NCBI GenBank assembly: GCA_964459305.1 | Contig: CAYWNA010000007.1 | Span: 1 to 64,000 of the forward strand | Length of the DNA: 64,000 nucleotides | DNA from: CAYWNA01 sp964459305 | Lineage (GTDB): Bacteria; Planctomycetota; Planctomycetia; Pirellulales; Pirellulaceae | Reading direction: 5' to 3' | In this document: piece by piece, positions 54,146 through 62,619 of the stretch | Numbering within the stretch: position 1 is the stretch's first letter | Layout: the number at the start of each line of letters is the position of its first letter | Translations under genes and position numbers: made by a program | The notes under the pieces: generated by a model | The model's input: only the letters and a program-made list of their open reading frames with translations | The model's database searches: none | Told to the model about the DNA's origin: nothing

Positions 54146-55450
54146 ATGACAGACGGTAGTACACAAGGCATGGGCACGCGGTGCTTGCATGCCGGACAAG
54201 AGCCAGATCCGGCCACGACCGCCCGGGCCGTCCCGATCTATGCGACGTCGAGCTATGTGTTCAACGACACCGAGCACGCGGCGGACCTTTTCGCGTTGAA
54301 AGAGTTCGGCAACATCTACAGCCGGTTGATGAATCCGACGAACGATGTGCTGGAAAAGCGGTTGGCGGCATTGGACGGCGGGCTGGCCGCCCTAGCGGTC
54401 TCCAGCGGGCAATCGGCGATCTACATCGCCATCCTCAATATCTGCCAAGCCGGCCAGAACTTCATTTCCGCGACCAGCCTGTACGGCGGGACGTGGACGC
54501 TGTTCACCCAGACGTTTCCGAAGTTGGGCATCGAGGCGAAGTTCTTTGACCCGTCGAAACCCGAAGACATCAAGAACCTGGTCGACGAAAACACGCGGTG
54601 CGTATACATCGAGTCGATGGGGAATCCGAAGAACGATGTACCCGATTTTGCTGAGATTGCTCGTGTCGCGCACGAGTGCGGGCTCCCGGTGATCTGCGAC
54701 AATACCGTGACGACACCCGTACTGCTTCCGACCTTCCAGCACGGGATCGACATCAACGTGTACAGCTGCACGAAGTTCATCGGCGGACACGGGCTGCACA
54801 TTGGTGGATGCATTGTCGATTCAGGCAACTTCGATTGGACCGCCGAACCCGAAAAGTGGCCGGAGTTCACCGAACCGGACTCGTCCTATCACGGCGTCGT
54901 GTTCGCTGAGGCCCTCAAGCCCATCGGCAATATCTCGTACATCATCAAGTGCCGGACGCACTTTCTTCGTGACATGGGAAGCTGCATGAGCCCGTTTGCG
55001 GCCTTCCTGTTTTTGCAGGGATTGGAGACGCTGCATCTGCGCATGGAGCGACATTGCGAAAACGCGCTTACGGTCGCGAAACACCTCCAGCAGCATCCTG
55101 CGGTCCAGTGGGTCAACTACCCCGGCCTGCCCGATCATCCGTTCCATGCCAACGCCAAGGAGTATCTGGATAATGGGTGTGGGGCGATCGTCGGATTTGG
55201 CATCAAGGGCGGCATGGAAGCCGGCAAGAAGTTCATCAATGCCGCCGACCTCATGTCGCATCTGGCGAACATCGGCGACGCCAAGACGCTGTGCATTCAC
55301 CCGGCCAGCACGACCCATCAACAATTGACGGTCGAAGAACAGGCCGAGGCCGGCGTCACACCGGAATATGTACGTCTATCAATTGGAATTGAAGACGTGG
55401 AGGACATCATCGCCGACATCGATCAGGCGCTGGGAGTCTCGCAGAAATGA
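54146..55450 (+). CDS. metY: O-acetylhomoserine sulfhydrylase
   Basis: 434-residue PLP enzyme that makes homocysteine from O-acetylhomoserine and sulfide. The length and the inserted loop (PEKWPEFTEPDSSYHGVVFAE) are typical of MetY rather than MetB/MetC. The PLP Lys is in VYSCTKFIGGHG; IYSRLMNPTNDVLEKRL and HPASTTHQQLTVEEQ are family signatures. GGAG precedes the ATG. It comes right before the metX-metW fusion, which supplies its substrate, so direct sulfhydrylation is the likely methionine route here. Confidence 0.94.
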   Translation: MTDGSTQGMGTRCLHAGQEPDPATTARAVPIYATSSYVFNDTEHAADLFALKEFGNIYSRLMNPTNDVLEKRLAALDGGLAALAVSSGQSAIYIAILNICQAGQNFISATSLYGGTWTLFTQTFPKLGIEAKFFDPSKPEDIKNLVDENTRCVYIESMGNPKNDVPDFAEIARVAHECGLPVICDNTVTTPVLLPTFQHGIDINVYSCTKFIGGHGLHIGGCIVDSGNFDWTAEPEKWPEFTEPDSSYHGVVFAEALKPIGNISYIIKCRTHFLRDMGSCMSPFAAFLFLQGLETLHLRMERHCENALTVAKHLQQHPAVQWVNYPGLPDHPFHANAKEYLDNGCGAIVGFGIKGGMEAGKKFINAADLMSHLANIGDAKTLCIHPASTTHQQLTVEEQAEAGVTPEYVRLSIGIEDVEDIIADIDQALGVSQK

Positions 55451-55481
55451 GCGCCCGGCGCGTTGGCGGAGACGAACAGTC

Positions 55482-57305
55482 ATGAGCGTAGATATCGACA
55501 ACGAAGACGACAAACTCAACGGCTCGGTCGGGATCGTCGAGCCGCAAAAGGCAATTCTGTTCGAGCCTCCGGACGTCCTGGAACTGGAATGCGGACGAAC
55601 GCTCGGGCCGGTCGAGGTTGCCTACGAGACCTACGGGCAACTGAACGAGGCTCGCGATAACGCGGTATTGATCTGCCATGCGCTGTCCGGCGACGCGCAC
55701 GTGGCCGGCTTCCATGACGAAGACGATCGAAAACCCGGGTGGTGGGACGTGATGATCGGCCCGGGCAGGGGAATCGACACCAACAAGTATTTCGTCATCT
55801 GTTCGAATATTCTGGGCGGTTGTAAGGGGACCACCGGACCGTCGAGCATCAACCCCGACACGGGAGAACCATGGGGTCTCGACTTTCCCGTGATCACCAT
55901 CGAAGACATGGTCAAGGTCGAGAAGCGTCTGATCGACCATCTCGGTATTAAGAAACTGCTGGCCGTCACCGGCGGTTCCATGGGTGGGATGCAGGTCCTC
56001 GAATGGACCGTGCGGTATCCCGACAGCGTCGTGGCGGCTATCCCCATCGCAACGACATCGAGACTCAATGCCCAGTCAATCGCATTCGACGCGGTGGGCC
56101 GGAACGCGATTCTCGCCGATCCGAACTATCAGAACGGCCAGTATCTCGACAGCCAAGGACCGGACCGGGGACTGGCCATTGCGCGAATGGTCGGACACAT
56201 CACTTACCTGTCCGAGCAGGGAATGCATGAGAAATTCGGTCGCCAACTCCGCCAGGCCGACAGGTACAGTTACGACTTCGGAAGCGAATTTTCTGTCGAG
56301 ACGTATCTGGATCACAAAGGCCGTACATTCGTCGAGCGATTCGATGCGAACAGCTACCTCTACATCACCAAAGCGATGGATTACTACGACTTGGCTGCCC
56401 AGCATGGGTCGCTGCAGGAAGCCTTCAAGGATGCGAAGGCCAGATTCCTCGTGATTAGCTTTTCGAGCGACTGGCTGTTCCCGTCGCAGCAGTCGCGCCA
56501 GATTGTCGACGCCCTCCTGTCCAACAACAGGCACGTTTCCTACTCGGAGGTCAATTCGCCTTACGGTCACGACGCATTCCTGTTGGAGCCCGAGGTCCTT
56601 GGCCGGCTGATCGGCGGCTTTCTGGCTGACGCGGGCGGCCAGTCTGTGGTGGAGGCCGGCGACAACGTCGAACCCTATCGGCAAAGACCTGTGGTCAAGT
56701 CGGCGTGGACCGAGCATCGCGTGGACCACGACCGGATCGAAGAGCTGATCGAACCCGCCAGCAGCGTCCTCGACCTAGGATGCGGGCGAGGCGCGCTGCT
56801 CGGTCGGCTCATGCGACACAAGAACGTTCGCGGACTCGGCGTCGAAGTCCAGCAGGACAATATCTGCGAATGCGTCGACCGCGGTATCCGTGTGGTCGAT
56901 CTCGACATCGAGGCGGAATTGTCGAGCTTTGCGGACAAGACGTACGACTACGTCGTTCTCTCGCAAACACTTCAGACCCTTCGCAGGCCCGACGTCGTCG
57001 TGCGCGAGATGCTGCGAATCGGCCGGCGCTGTATCGTCAGCTTTCCAAATTTCATGTATTGGAGGCCAATCTTCCAGATGCTGCTTACCGGACAGACCCC
57101 CGTGACCGAAAACCTGCCGTTTCGATGGTACAACACACCCAACCTGCACTATCTCACGATCCGCGATTTCCAGACGTATTGCCTGGAAAACCAAATCCGG
57201 ATTATTGAATGTATCGCTCTGAAGGAAGGCCGGCGCCGCCCGCTTCGTATTCTGCCCAGCATGCGCGCCGAAGAGGCAATCTTTGTGATCAGTAACGCCG
57301 AGTGA
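55482..57305 (+). CDS. metX-metW: Homoserine O-acetyltransferase fused to MetW methyltransferase-like domain
   Basis: 607 residues. I use ATG 55482 (MSVDIDNEDD) with GGAGA upstream; the frame is open 38 codons further, overlapping metY. The alpha/beta-hydrolase MetX part (~1-380) has the nucleophile in GGSMGGMQVLEW, the Asp in SFSSDWLFPS and the His in YGHDAFLLE. The MetW part (~405-607) begins SSVLDLGCGRGALLGRL and contains DYVVLSQTLQTLRRP and SFPNFMYWRPIFQ. In most bacteria metX and metW are separate adjacent genes; here one polypeptide joins them. MetW is thought to help MetX activity. The enzyme makes O-acetylhomoserine for MetY. Confidence 0.93.
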   Translation: MSVDIDNEDDKLNGSVGIVEPQKAILFEPPDVLELECGRTLGPVEVAYETYGQLNEARDNAVLICHALSGDAHVAGFHDEDDRKPGWWDVMIGPGRGIDTNKYFVICSNILGGCKGTTGPSSINPDTGEPWGLDFPVITIEDMVKVEKRLIDHLGIKKLLAVTGGSMGGMQVLEWTVRYPDSVVAAIPIATTSRLNAQSIAFDAVGRNAILADPNYQNGQYLDSQGPDRGLAIARMVGHITYLSEQGMHEKFGRQLRQADRYSYDFGSEFSVETYLDHKGRTFVERFDANSYLYITKAMDYYDLAAQHGSLQEAFKDAKARFLVISFSSDWLFPSQQSRQIVDALLSNNRHVSYSEVNSPYGHDAFLLEPEVLGRLIGGFLADAGGQSVVEAGDNVEPYRQRPVVKSAWTEHRVDHDRIEELIEPASSVLDLGCGRGALLGRLMRHKNVRGLGVEVQQDNICECVDRGIRVVDLDIEAELSSFADKTYDYVVLSQTLQTLRRPDVVVREMLRIGRRCIVSFPNFMYWRPIFQMLLTGQTPVTENLPFRWYNTPNLHYLTIRDFQTYCLENQIRIIECIALKEGRRRPLRILPSMRAEEAIFVISNAE

Positions 57306-57661
57306 ATGCTGCGGTGCCGTCAAACAGCCCATCCGCCGACGAGCCTGCTAGAATCGCCCGCGAGAAACGCACTGTGCGAGCGATGGTTCGGATCTACTGC
57401 CGAGCTCACCACGAATCCCCTGAAGAGTTCTGTCCTGACTGCACTGAGCTGTTGGTATACGCCATGGACCGCCTTAGTCGTTGTCCGACCGGCGCCGACA
57501 AGCCCACGTGTGCTGACTGCACCATACACTGCTACAAGTCAGCGATGCGGTCCCGCATCAAAACGGTGATGAGTTACGCCGGCCCGCGGATGATCTTCAA
57601 GCACCCCATTCTTGCCATCTATCACGTGCTCGATGGTCGCCGAAAGCCGCCAACCAAGTGA
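57302..57661 (+). CDS. YgbA-like (nitrous oxide-stimulated promoter family) protein
   Basis: 119 residues, GTG start overlapping the metX-metW stop (GTGA). Conserved Cys/His pairs (IYCRAHH, EFCPDCTELLVYAMDRLSRCP, CADCTIHCYKS) match the YgbA family, also called nitrous-oxide-stimulated promoter proteins, whose exact activity is unsettled but linked to nitrosative stress. Four or more Cys arranged as two C-x2-C sets suggest a metal or Fe-S site. The overlap implies co-expression with the methionine genes. Confidence 0.82.
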   Translation: MNAAVPSNSPSADEPARIAREKRTVRAMVRIYCRAHHESPEEFCPDCTELLVYAMDRLSRCPTGADKPTCADCTIHCYKSAMRSRIKTVMSYAGPRMIFKHPILAIYHVLDGRRKPPTK

Positions 57662-57990
57662 ATTGACCCCCGAGTTGCGGGAAACAAGGCGAGCGGGGGC
57701 CGTCAGGCCCCTGATTTCCATGAATCTTTCGTGGCGCCAAGGCCGATAACTAATACAGATGCCCCGATTCTGTTTCCGAGGGCGTCTAGCATTCTCGCAT
57801 GAGGGAAACCGCCGGGGATTTCGATCGATGAAATCGAAACACCAGTCCTGTCTTGCTTGCCGTTGCGGCTGTTGTTGTCCGGTATAGCACCGGACACGTT
57901 CTTTCACCGCTTCGACCTCGCACTCCCTACCTTCGTTCCGCATCGCTCAGCGCCCGTGACCCGGGCACGCGATAAATGGAGCCTGCCGCC
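57662..57990. other. Intergenic region with three hairpins
   Basis: No gene recognised. Stems seen: GGGGCC/GGCCCC (57697-57702 with 57707-57712); TTTCGAT/ATCGAAA (57819-57825 with 57833-57839); TGTCCGGT/ACCGGACA (57876-57883 with 57889-57896). The first lies in a GC-rich stretch that I believe recurs in planctomycete genomes. The last is followed by TTCTTTC and may end transcription before the second acetyltransferase gene. I recognise no riboswitch. Confidence 0.5.
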
Positions 57991-58947
57991 ATGGCAATCG
58001 ATTTTCGACTCAAGCGCGAACTCCCGGATCTAACGGACCGGATTGTCCAGACCTACGCCGAACTGGGCACTGCCAATCACTTGGGGCATTGCCCGTTACC
58101 AGACTACGAGGCAACAATCTCGCTGACCGAGGATCTCAAAGAGATTCTCTATCCCGGCTACCGCCGTCAGGGTGAATTGCATTTGGGAAACGTGTCCTAT
58201 CACGTGGGCGCCCTGGTGGATCGCCTGTACGACCGGCTGTCGCTGCAGATTGCCCGGTCGCTTTGTCATGGCGCCGGCAAGGACATGCAATGCAGTTCCC
58301 AGCAGAGAGATGCTCTTGAGGCCGAGGGCCAAGCCAAGACCCTCGCGTTTCTCGAACAATTGCCCGATTTGCGGAGGATACTGGCCATGGACGTCGACGC
58401 CGCGTATGCGGGCGATCCCGCGTGCAAATCGTTGGACGAGGTGATCTTCTGCTATCCAGGCTTGGAGGCGATCAGCGTCTATCGGCTGGCGCATCTGCTG
58501 CACAAGTTGGACGTTCCCCTGATCCCGCGGATGATGACCGAATGGGCTCACAGCAAGACCGGCATCGACATCCATCCCGGCGCGGAGATCGGCAGCCACT
58601 TCTTCATCGACCACGGGACCGGCGTGGTCATCGGAGAGACGACCCAAATTGGCGATTGGGTCAAACTCTATCAAGGCGTGACGCTCGGGGCACTGAGTTT
58701 TCCCACGGATGCCGAAGGCAAACTGGTTCGCGGAGCCAAACGGCACCCGACGATCGAAGACCGCGTCGTGATCTATGCCAACGCGACGGTCCTCGGCGGC
58801 GATACCGTGGTCGGACACGACGCCGTGATCGGCTCGAGCGTTTGGATCACGCAATCCATCGCGCCGAAGACGACAGTGGTTCTGAAAGACCCAGAGTTGC
58901 GAATGCGAGGTGCAAGCGAAAGCCACAACGTGCGGCGATGCGCCTGA
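57991..58947 (+). CDS. Second serine O-acetyltransferase (EpsC-type)
   Basis: 318 residues. I prefer ATG 57991 (MAIDFRLKRE) because GGAG nine bases upstream fits it; an ATG five codons earlier overlaps that site. The protein has the helical N-domain plus the left-handed beta helix (GIDIHPGAEIGSHFFIDHGTG, VVIGETTQIG, GVTLGALSF). It differs from the first copy (52209) in lacking the Cys107-117 cluster and in its C-terminus (RCA, not Ile), so it probably does not dock with CysK the same way. It ends 15 bases from the convergent receiver gene. Confidence 0.9.
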   Translation: MAIDFRLKRELPDLTDRIVQTYAELGTANHLGHCPLPDYEATISLTEDLKEILYPGYRRQGELHLGNVSYHVGALVDRLYDRLSLQIARSLCHGAGKDMQCSSQQRDALEAEGQAKTLAFLEQLPDLRRILAMDVDAAYAGDPACKSLDEVIFCYPGLEAISVYRLAHLLHKLDVPLIPRMMTEWAHSKTGIDIHPGAEIGSHFFIDHGTGVVIGETTQIGDWVKLYQGVTLGALSFPTDAEGKLVRGAKRHPTIEDRVVIYANATVLGGDTVVGHDAVIGSSVWITQSIAPKTTVVLKDPELRMRGASESHNVRRCA

Positions 58948-58962
58948 ACCTGCGAATTCTAT

Positions 58963-59346
58963 CTAGCCCAGTAACTCTCTGACGGTACTCAACAGTTGCT
59001 CGAAGTCCACGGGTTTGCTGATGTAGCCTTCCGGCGGGGGAACCTGCCGACGGGTGGAAATGAACTTCTCGAAGTCTTCTGAGACGCCGGTGATGATGAT
59101 CACCGGTATGCTTTTGAGTTGGTCGTCATCTTTGAGGGATCGGTAAACCGCCACGCCAGACTTTTCGGGCATGGAGATGTCCAAGGCGATCAAGTCGGGT
59201 CGATTCTCCTCAACCTTCTTCAGCGCCTCAACTCCGTCCGCTGCCGAGACCGTGCTGAAACCGTTGTCTTCCAAGACCGTGGTCAGGTAGGTGCGTGTGT
59301 CCGGATCGTCGTCCACTACGAGGATGGTCTTTGCGTTTTCGGCCAT
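58963..59346 (-). CDS. Stand-alone receiver (CheY-like) response regulator
   Basis: 127 residues, one receiver domain: acidic pair in VVDDDPDT, phospho-acceptor Asp in IALDISMPEKSG, Thr in IIITGVS and Lys in YISKPVDF. A PPPEGY insertion before the Lys also occurs in the receiver fused to the HdrD-like protein (SPPEGYLDKP), so the two are close relatives. AAGGAG precedes the ATG, 16 bases after the kinase stop. It has no output domain and may relay phosphate or act on a protein partner. Confidence 0.93.
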   Translation of the reverse strand: MAENAKTILVVDDDPDTRTYLTTVLEDNGFSTVSAADGVEALKKVEENRPDLIALDISMPEKSGVAVYRSLKDDDQLKSIPVIIITGVSEDFEKFISTRRQVPPPEGYISKPVDFEQLLSTVRELLG

Positions 59347-59362
59347 GACGGGTCTCCTTTGC

Positions 59363-60802
59363 TCAATTCAGAGGATCTGTGGGCTCCTGCGGCGGCCGTT
59401 TCCGACGCAGCTCGACGACGAACTTTGTGCCAATACCAACCTCGGACTCCACCTCGATGCTACCACCGTGCGCCCGGGCGATGCGATTAGCGACAAACAA
59501 ACCCAAACCAGTCCCCTCAGTGCCCTTGGACGAGAAGAAAAGGCTAAAGACCTTTTCTCGGGTTTCCCGATCCATGCCGATGCCGTTGTCTTGCACCTCG
59601 AATCGAACGCGGTCCGAAAGACCTTTCACTCGAAGCGTCACCTCATGTTCGGCTTTCTTGTTGTCCAGGCGGCAGGCGTCCAGCGAGTTTTCCATAAGGT
59701 TCACCAGCAGCGATCGGACGGCCCGTGGATCCGCCTCGAAATCGCCAATCGTGTGATCCAGGTCGCTTGCAAGGTCGATACCGTGTTCCTCCGCCCTTGA
59801 ACGCACCAAGCCGCTAACTTCGTCGGCAAGTTCAACCGCGGAAACGTCTTCCCAAAGGGGCTCGCGGTCCTTTGCATAGTAAAGGATGTCCGAGACCATT
59901 CCTTTGATGCGGTCGACGTTGCGTTTGACGATCTCCCAGCCTTGATGGACTCGATCCGGTTTGTCTTTCGCGAAACCAGTTTCTACCAAATACATGCCGC
60001 CTGCAAGCCCATTGAGCAGGCCTTTCAGAGCATGTGAGACGGAGCCGATCAGCAATCCCAGTGAGGTGAGATGGGATTCGAGTTCTCTGACGGCGGTGAT
60101 GTTGGTGCTCATCTCCATCACGCTGACGATTCGACCGTCGTCTTCCCGGATCGGCGCGGTCGTGACCAGCACGTTCATCTGCTCGCCCTGGAGCGACGTG
60201 ACCACCTCTTCGCGCGTGTGGATCTCACCGTCCTCGAAGGTCTCCCGGACCGGGCAAGGCACGCATTCCTCGGTCCGATGCTTGTACACCTCAAAACACT
60301 TGCACCCCAGGGCTCCCAGCGATGAGCCGAAATCCTCCTGGAAAGCCCGATTCATCTCGATCATGCGAAGATCGGGACCCTGGATCGAGATATAGCACGG
60401 CACTTCCTCGAACAGAAGCCGATAGCGCTGCTGGCTCTGTCGTAGTTGCTCTTCCAGACGTTTGATGTGCGTCACGTCGGTCGACATTTCGATGACCGAC
60501 GCGATCTCACCGGCATCGTCATACACGGGCGTAGTCTCGACCAACACCGAAACGTCTCGCCCGTCCAGGCAACGGACCCGCTCTTCACGCCGGTGGCACT
60601 GACCATCCCAGAACGTCTGCTCGACGGGACAGACCTCGCATTTCTCCGACCGGTGTTTGTAGATCTGGTAACAGAAGCGTCCGTCAACCTCACCGAAGTC
60701 CTTCCGAAAACGCTCATTGGCGTGAAGGATCCGGTAATCGCGATCCTGGACCGTGAGATAACACGGTAACCGGTCGAAGTACTGCTGGTAGGCGTTTTCC
60801 AT
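59363..60802 (-). CDS. Soluble PAS-PAS histidine kinase with two Cys-x10-Cys-x2-Cys motifs
   Basis: 479 residues. I choose ATG 60802 (MENAYQQYF), with AGGTGA nine bases upstream; an ATG six codons earlier overlaps the previous gene. PAS1 (~5-115) and PAS2 (~125-235) each carry the same motif: Cys44-x10-Cys55-x2-Cys58-Pro and Cys169-x10-Cys180-x2-Cys183-Pro. These look like metal or Fe-S/heme sites. Phospho-acceptor His257 is in SVSHALKGLLNG, followed by NLMENSLDACR, DNGIGMD and GTGLGLFVANR. No membrane segment. The gene starts seven bases after the stop of the Fe-S/receiver protein, so it probably senses the state of that enzyme. Confidence 0.92.
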   Translation of the reverse strand: MENAYQQYFDRLPCYLTVQDRDYRILHANERFRKDFGEVDGRFCYQIYKHRSEKCEVCPVEQTFWDGQCHRREERVRCLDGRDVSVLVETTPVYDDAGEIASVIEMSTDVTHIKRLEEQLRQSQQRYRLLFEEVPCYISIQGPDLRMIEMNRAFQEDFGSSLGALGCKCFEVYKHRTEECVPCPVRETFEDGEIHTREEVVTSLQGEQMNVLVTTAPIREDDGRIVSVMEMSTNITAVRELESHLTSLGLLIGSVSHALKGLLNGLAGGMYLVETGFAKDKPDRVHQGWEIVKRNVDRIKGMVSDILYYAKDREPLWEDVSAVELADEVSGLVRSRAEEHGIDLASDLDHTIGDFEADPRAVRSLLVNLMENSLDACRLDNKKAEHEVTLRVKGLSDRVRFEVQDNGIGMDRETREKVFSLFFSSKGTEGTGLGLFVANRIARAHGGSIEVESEVGIGTKFVVELRRKRPPQEPTDPLN

Positions 60803-60809
60803 ACGCACA

Positions 60810-62564
60810 TCACCTATCATCGTGCGCCAATTCGAGGACCTTGCGGACGTTCAGCATCAACGACTCCTCAGTCACAGGCTTGTCCAAGTACCCCTCCGGC
60901 GGCGACACTGAGCGATCGTAGATCGTCTTGCGCAGTTCAGGTCGTCCCGTTACGATGCAAACCTTCAAATGGTCCAACTCGGGGTCCTTACGGATCATCT
61001 CGAACACCTCGCCTGCGTCCTTGCCTGGCATGGCAAGGTCCAGAGTCAGCAAGTCCGGCTTGTGTGTGCGCGCCAGTTCGAGGGCTTCGTCACCGTTGGT
61101 GGCAGCATGGACAGTCGCGCCATGGTCCTCGAAGACCGTGCTGAGCAACATCACCTGGTCCGGTTCGTCGTCTGCAACGACGATCGTCCGGCCGGCAAGG
61201 GCCGGCGCCTTTTCCGAAGCCGCTACGACCGGCTCTTCGGCAGGCACCGACACCTTTTCATCAACGACCAGGGCTTTGGACACCAGGTTCACTAGCTGCG
61301 TGACCTCCATATCCAACTCGTAGTGGCGGATCACGTCGGCCAGGCCGTCGACGCAATTGTGGCAAGAGGTAACGACCACTTTGGCACCGGTGGCTTTGAG
61401 CTGGTCTGCCTTGACCTTTGCCGACTTCAGCCGTTGCGGCGTGTATTCGGACATACTCATAGCCCCGCCGCCACCCGTGCAGCAATAGTTCTCCGCGCGG
61501 TTCGGGTACATCTCGCGGAAATCGGTCACCACGAGGTTCAGCAGTTCGCGCGGCTCCTCGGTCAGACCACAACTCCGGGCGTTGTTGCACGAATCATGGA
61601 AAGTCATCGGTTCGGGGTTGCGCGTCTTGTCAACCTTGATTCGACCTTCCTTGACGTACCGCAGCATGGTGTCGACGGAGCTTTCCATCTCGAACGGCAC
61701 GTCGTACTGGCCCCAATTCGGGCCCTCGCAGCGAGTGGATCGATACCCGTGACCACATTCGGAGATGACCAGCGTCTTGCCCTTTAGATCTTCGGTCTTC
61801 TCGTACAATCGTCGCGCTACGGAACCGCCGAGATCGTCGTCGCCGGAGAACAGCCCAAAGTTGGTCATGTCCCAGCATTCGCTGGGCATCGTCCAGCTCT
61901 CGCCGGCAAAGTGGAATATCTTGGCCGCGTCCGCGATGCTTCGAGGATCGTATTTCACCTCGCGCGGGTTGATCGAGTAGATGACATCACATCCCTCAAT
62001 ATCGATGGGGATCTTCACATTGGGATCATCCAATTCGTCTTGTAGTTCTTCCTCCATCCACTCCAGCGTCTCCAGATAATCCTCCTTGAGCACGCCCATT
62101 TGGTTACCCAGTTCCCACTGGTCCTTGCTGACCACGGACACGCCCTCGGGCATGACTCCCACCGAAACCAACAGGCCGCGGGCCATGCGGTTGAACGTCG
62201 CCAGATCAACACCCATTGGGCAGTTCATCGAACAGCGACGACAGTTGGTGCACTTGCCAAACACCGTGTCTTTAAGTTCCTCGAGTTCCTCGTCGGTAAA
62301 CACGCTGTCGGCTTTCACCCACCAAGGAAAGACCTTTCCAGTCCAGTCGAAATGGCGTTTGAACAGCTTGCGTATCTTGTCGCCCTTGTAGGCCGGTGCG
62401 TATGTCGGATCGCCGGGATTGGCCAAGACGTAGTGGCACGAATCGGTACACATGCCGCAGTGCACACAGGCGACCATCGAACCGGCGATCTGCCGGTTCA
62501 GTTTCTTTCCCATTCGTTCCAGAACCTTCTGAGCTTTTTGGGATCTGGGTTTACTCTCGCTCAT
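60810..62564 (-). CDS. HdrD/DsrK-like Fe-S protein fused to a receiver domain
   Basis: 584 residues. ATG 62564 has GGAGG six bases upstream. Two 4Fe-4S motifs: Cys33-x2-Cys36-x2-Cys39-x3-Cys43 and Cys105-x2-Cys108-x2-Cys111-x3-Cys115-Pro. The CCG domain follows: Cys326, Cys332, Cys361-Cys362, Cys401-x2-Cys404, plus an earlier ECGHGYRS segment. This is the layout of heterodisulfide-reductase subunit D and of DsrK/TmcB-type proteins. Residues ~459-580 are a complete receiver (Asp465/466, Asp509, Thr539, Lys562). A fused receiver on an Hdr-like enzyme is unusual. The upstream membrane subunit probably passes quinone electrons to it. Physiological partner unknown. Confidence 0.92.
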   Translation of the reverse strand: MSESKPRSQKAQKVLERMGKKLNRQIAGSMVACVHCGMCTDSCHYVLANPGDPTYAPAYKGDKIRKLFKRHFDWTGKVFPWWVKADSVFTDEELEELKDTVFGKCTNCRRCSMNCPMGVDLATFNRMARGLLVSVGVMPEGVSVVSKDQWELGNQMGVLKEDYLETLEWMEEELQDELDDPNVKIPIDIEGCDVIYSINPREVKYDPRSIADAAKIFHFAGESWTMPSECWDMTNFGLFSGDDDLGGSVARRLYEKTEDLKGKTLVISECGHGYRSTRCEGPNWGQYDVPFEMESSVDTMLRYVKEGRIKVDKTRNPEPMTFHDSCNNARSCGLTEEPRELLNLVVTDFREMYPNRAENYCCTGGGGAMSMSEYTPQRLKSAKVKADQLKATGAKVVVTSCHNCVDGLADVIRHYELDMEVTQLVNLVSKALVVDEKVSVPAEEPVVAASEKAPALAGRTIVVADDEPDQVMLLSTVFEDHGATVHAATNGDEALELARTHKPDLLTLDLAMPGKDAGEVFEMIRKDPELDHLKVCIVTGRPELRKTIYDRSVSPPEGYLDKPVTEESLMLNVRKVLELAHDDR

Positions 62565-62619
62565 CAACTTCCTCCACCGTGAGATGGTTTGCAGACTTGG
62601 TATGTATGAAGTCCCGGGC

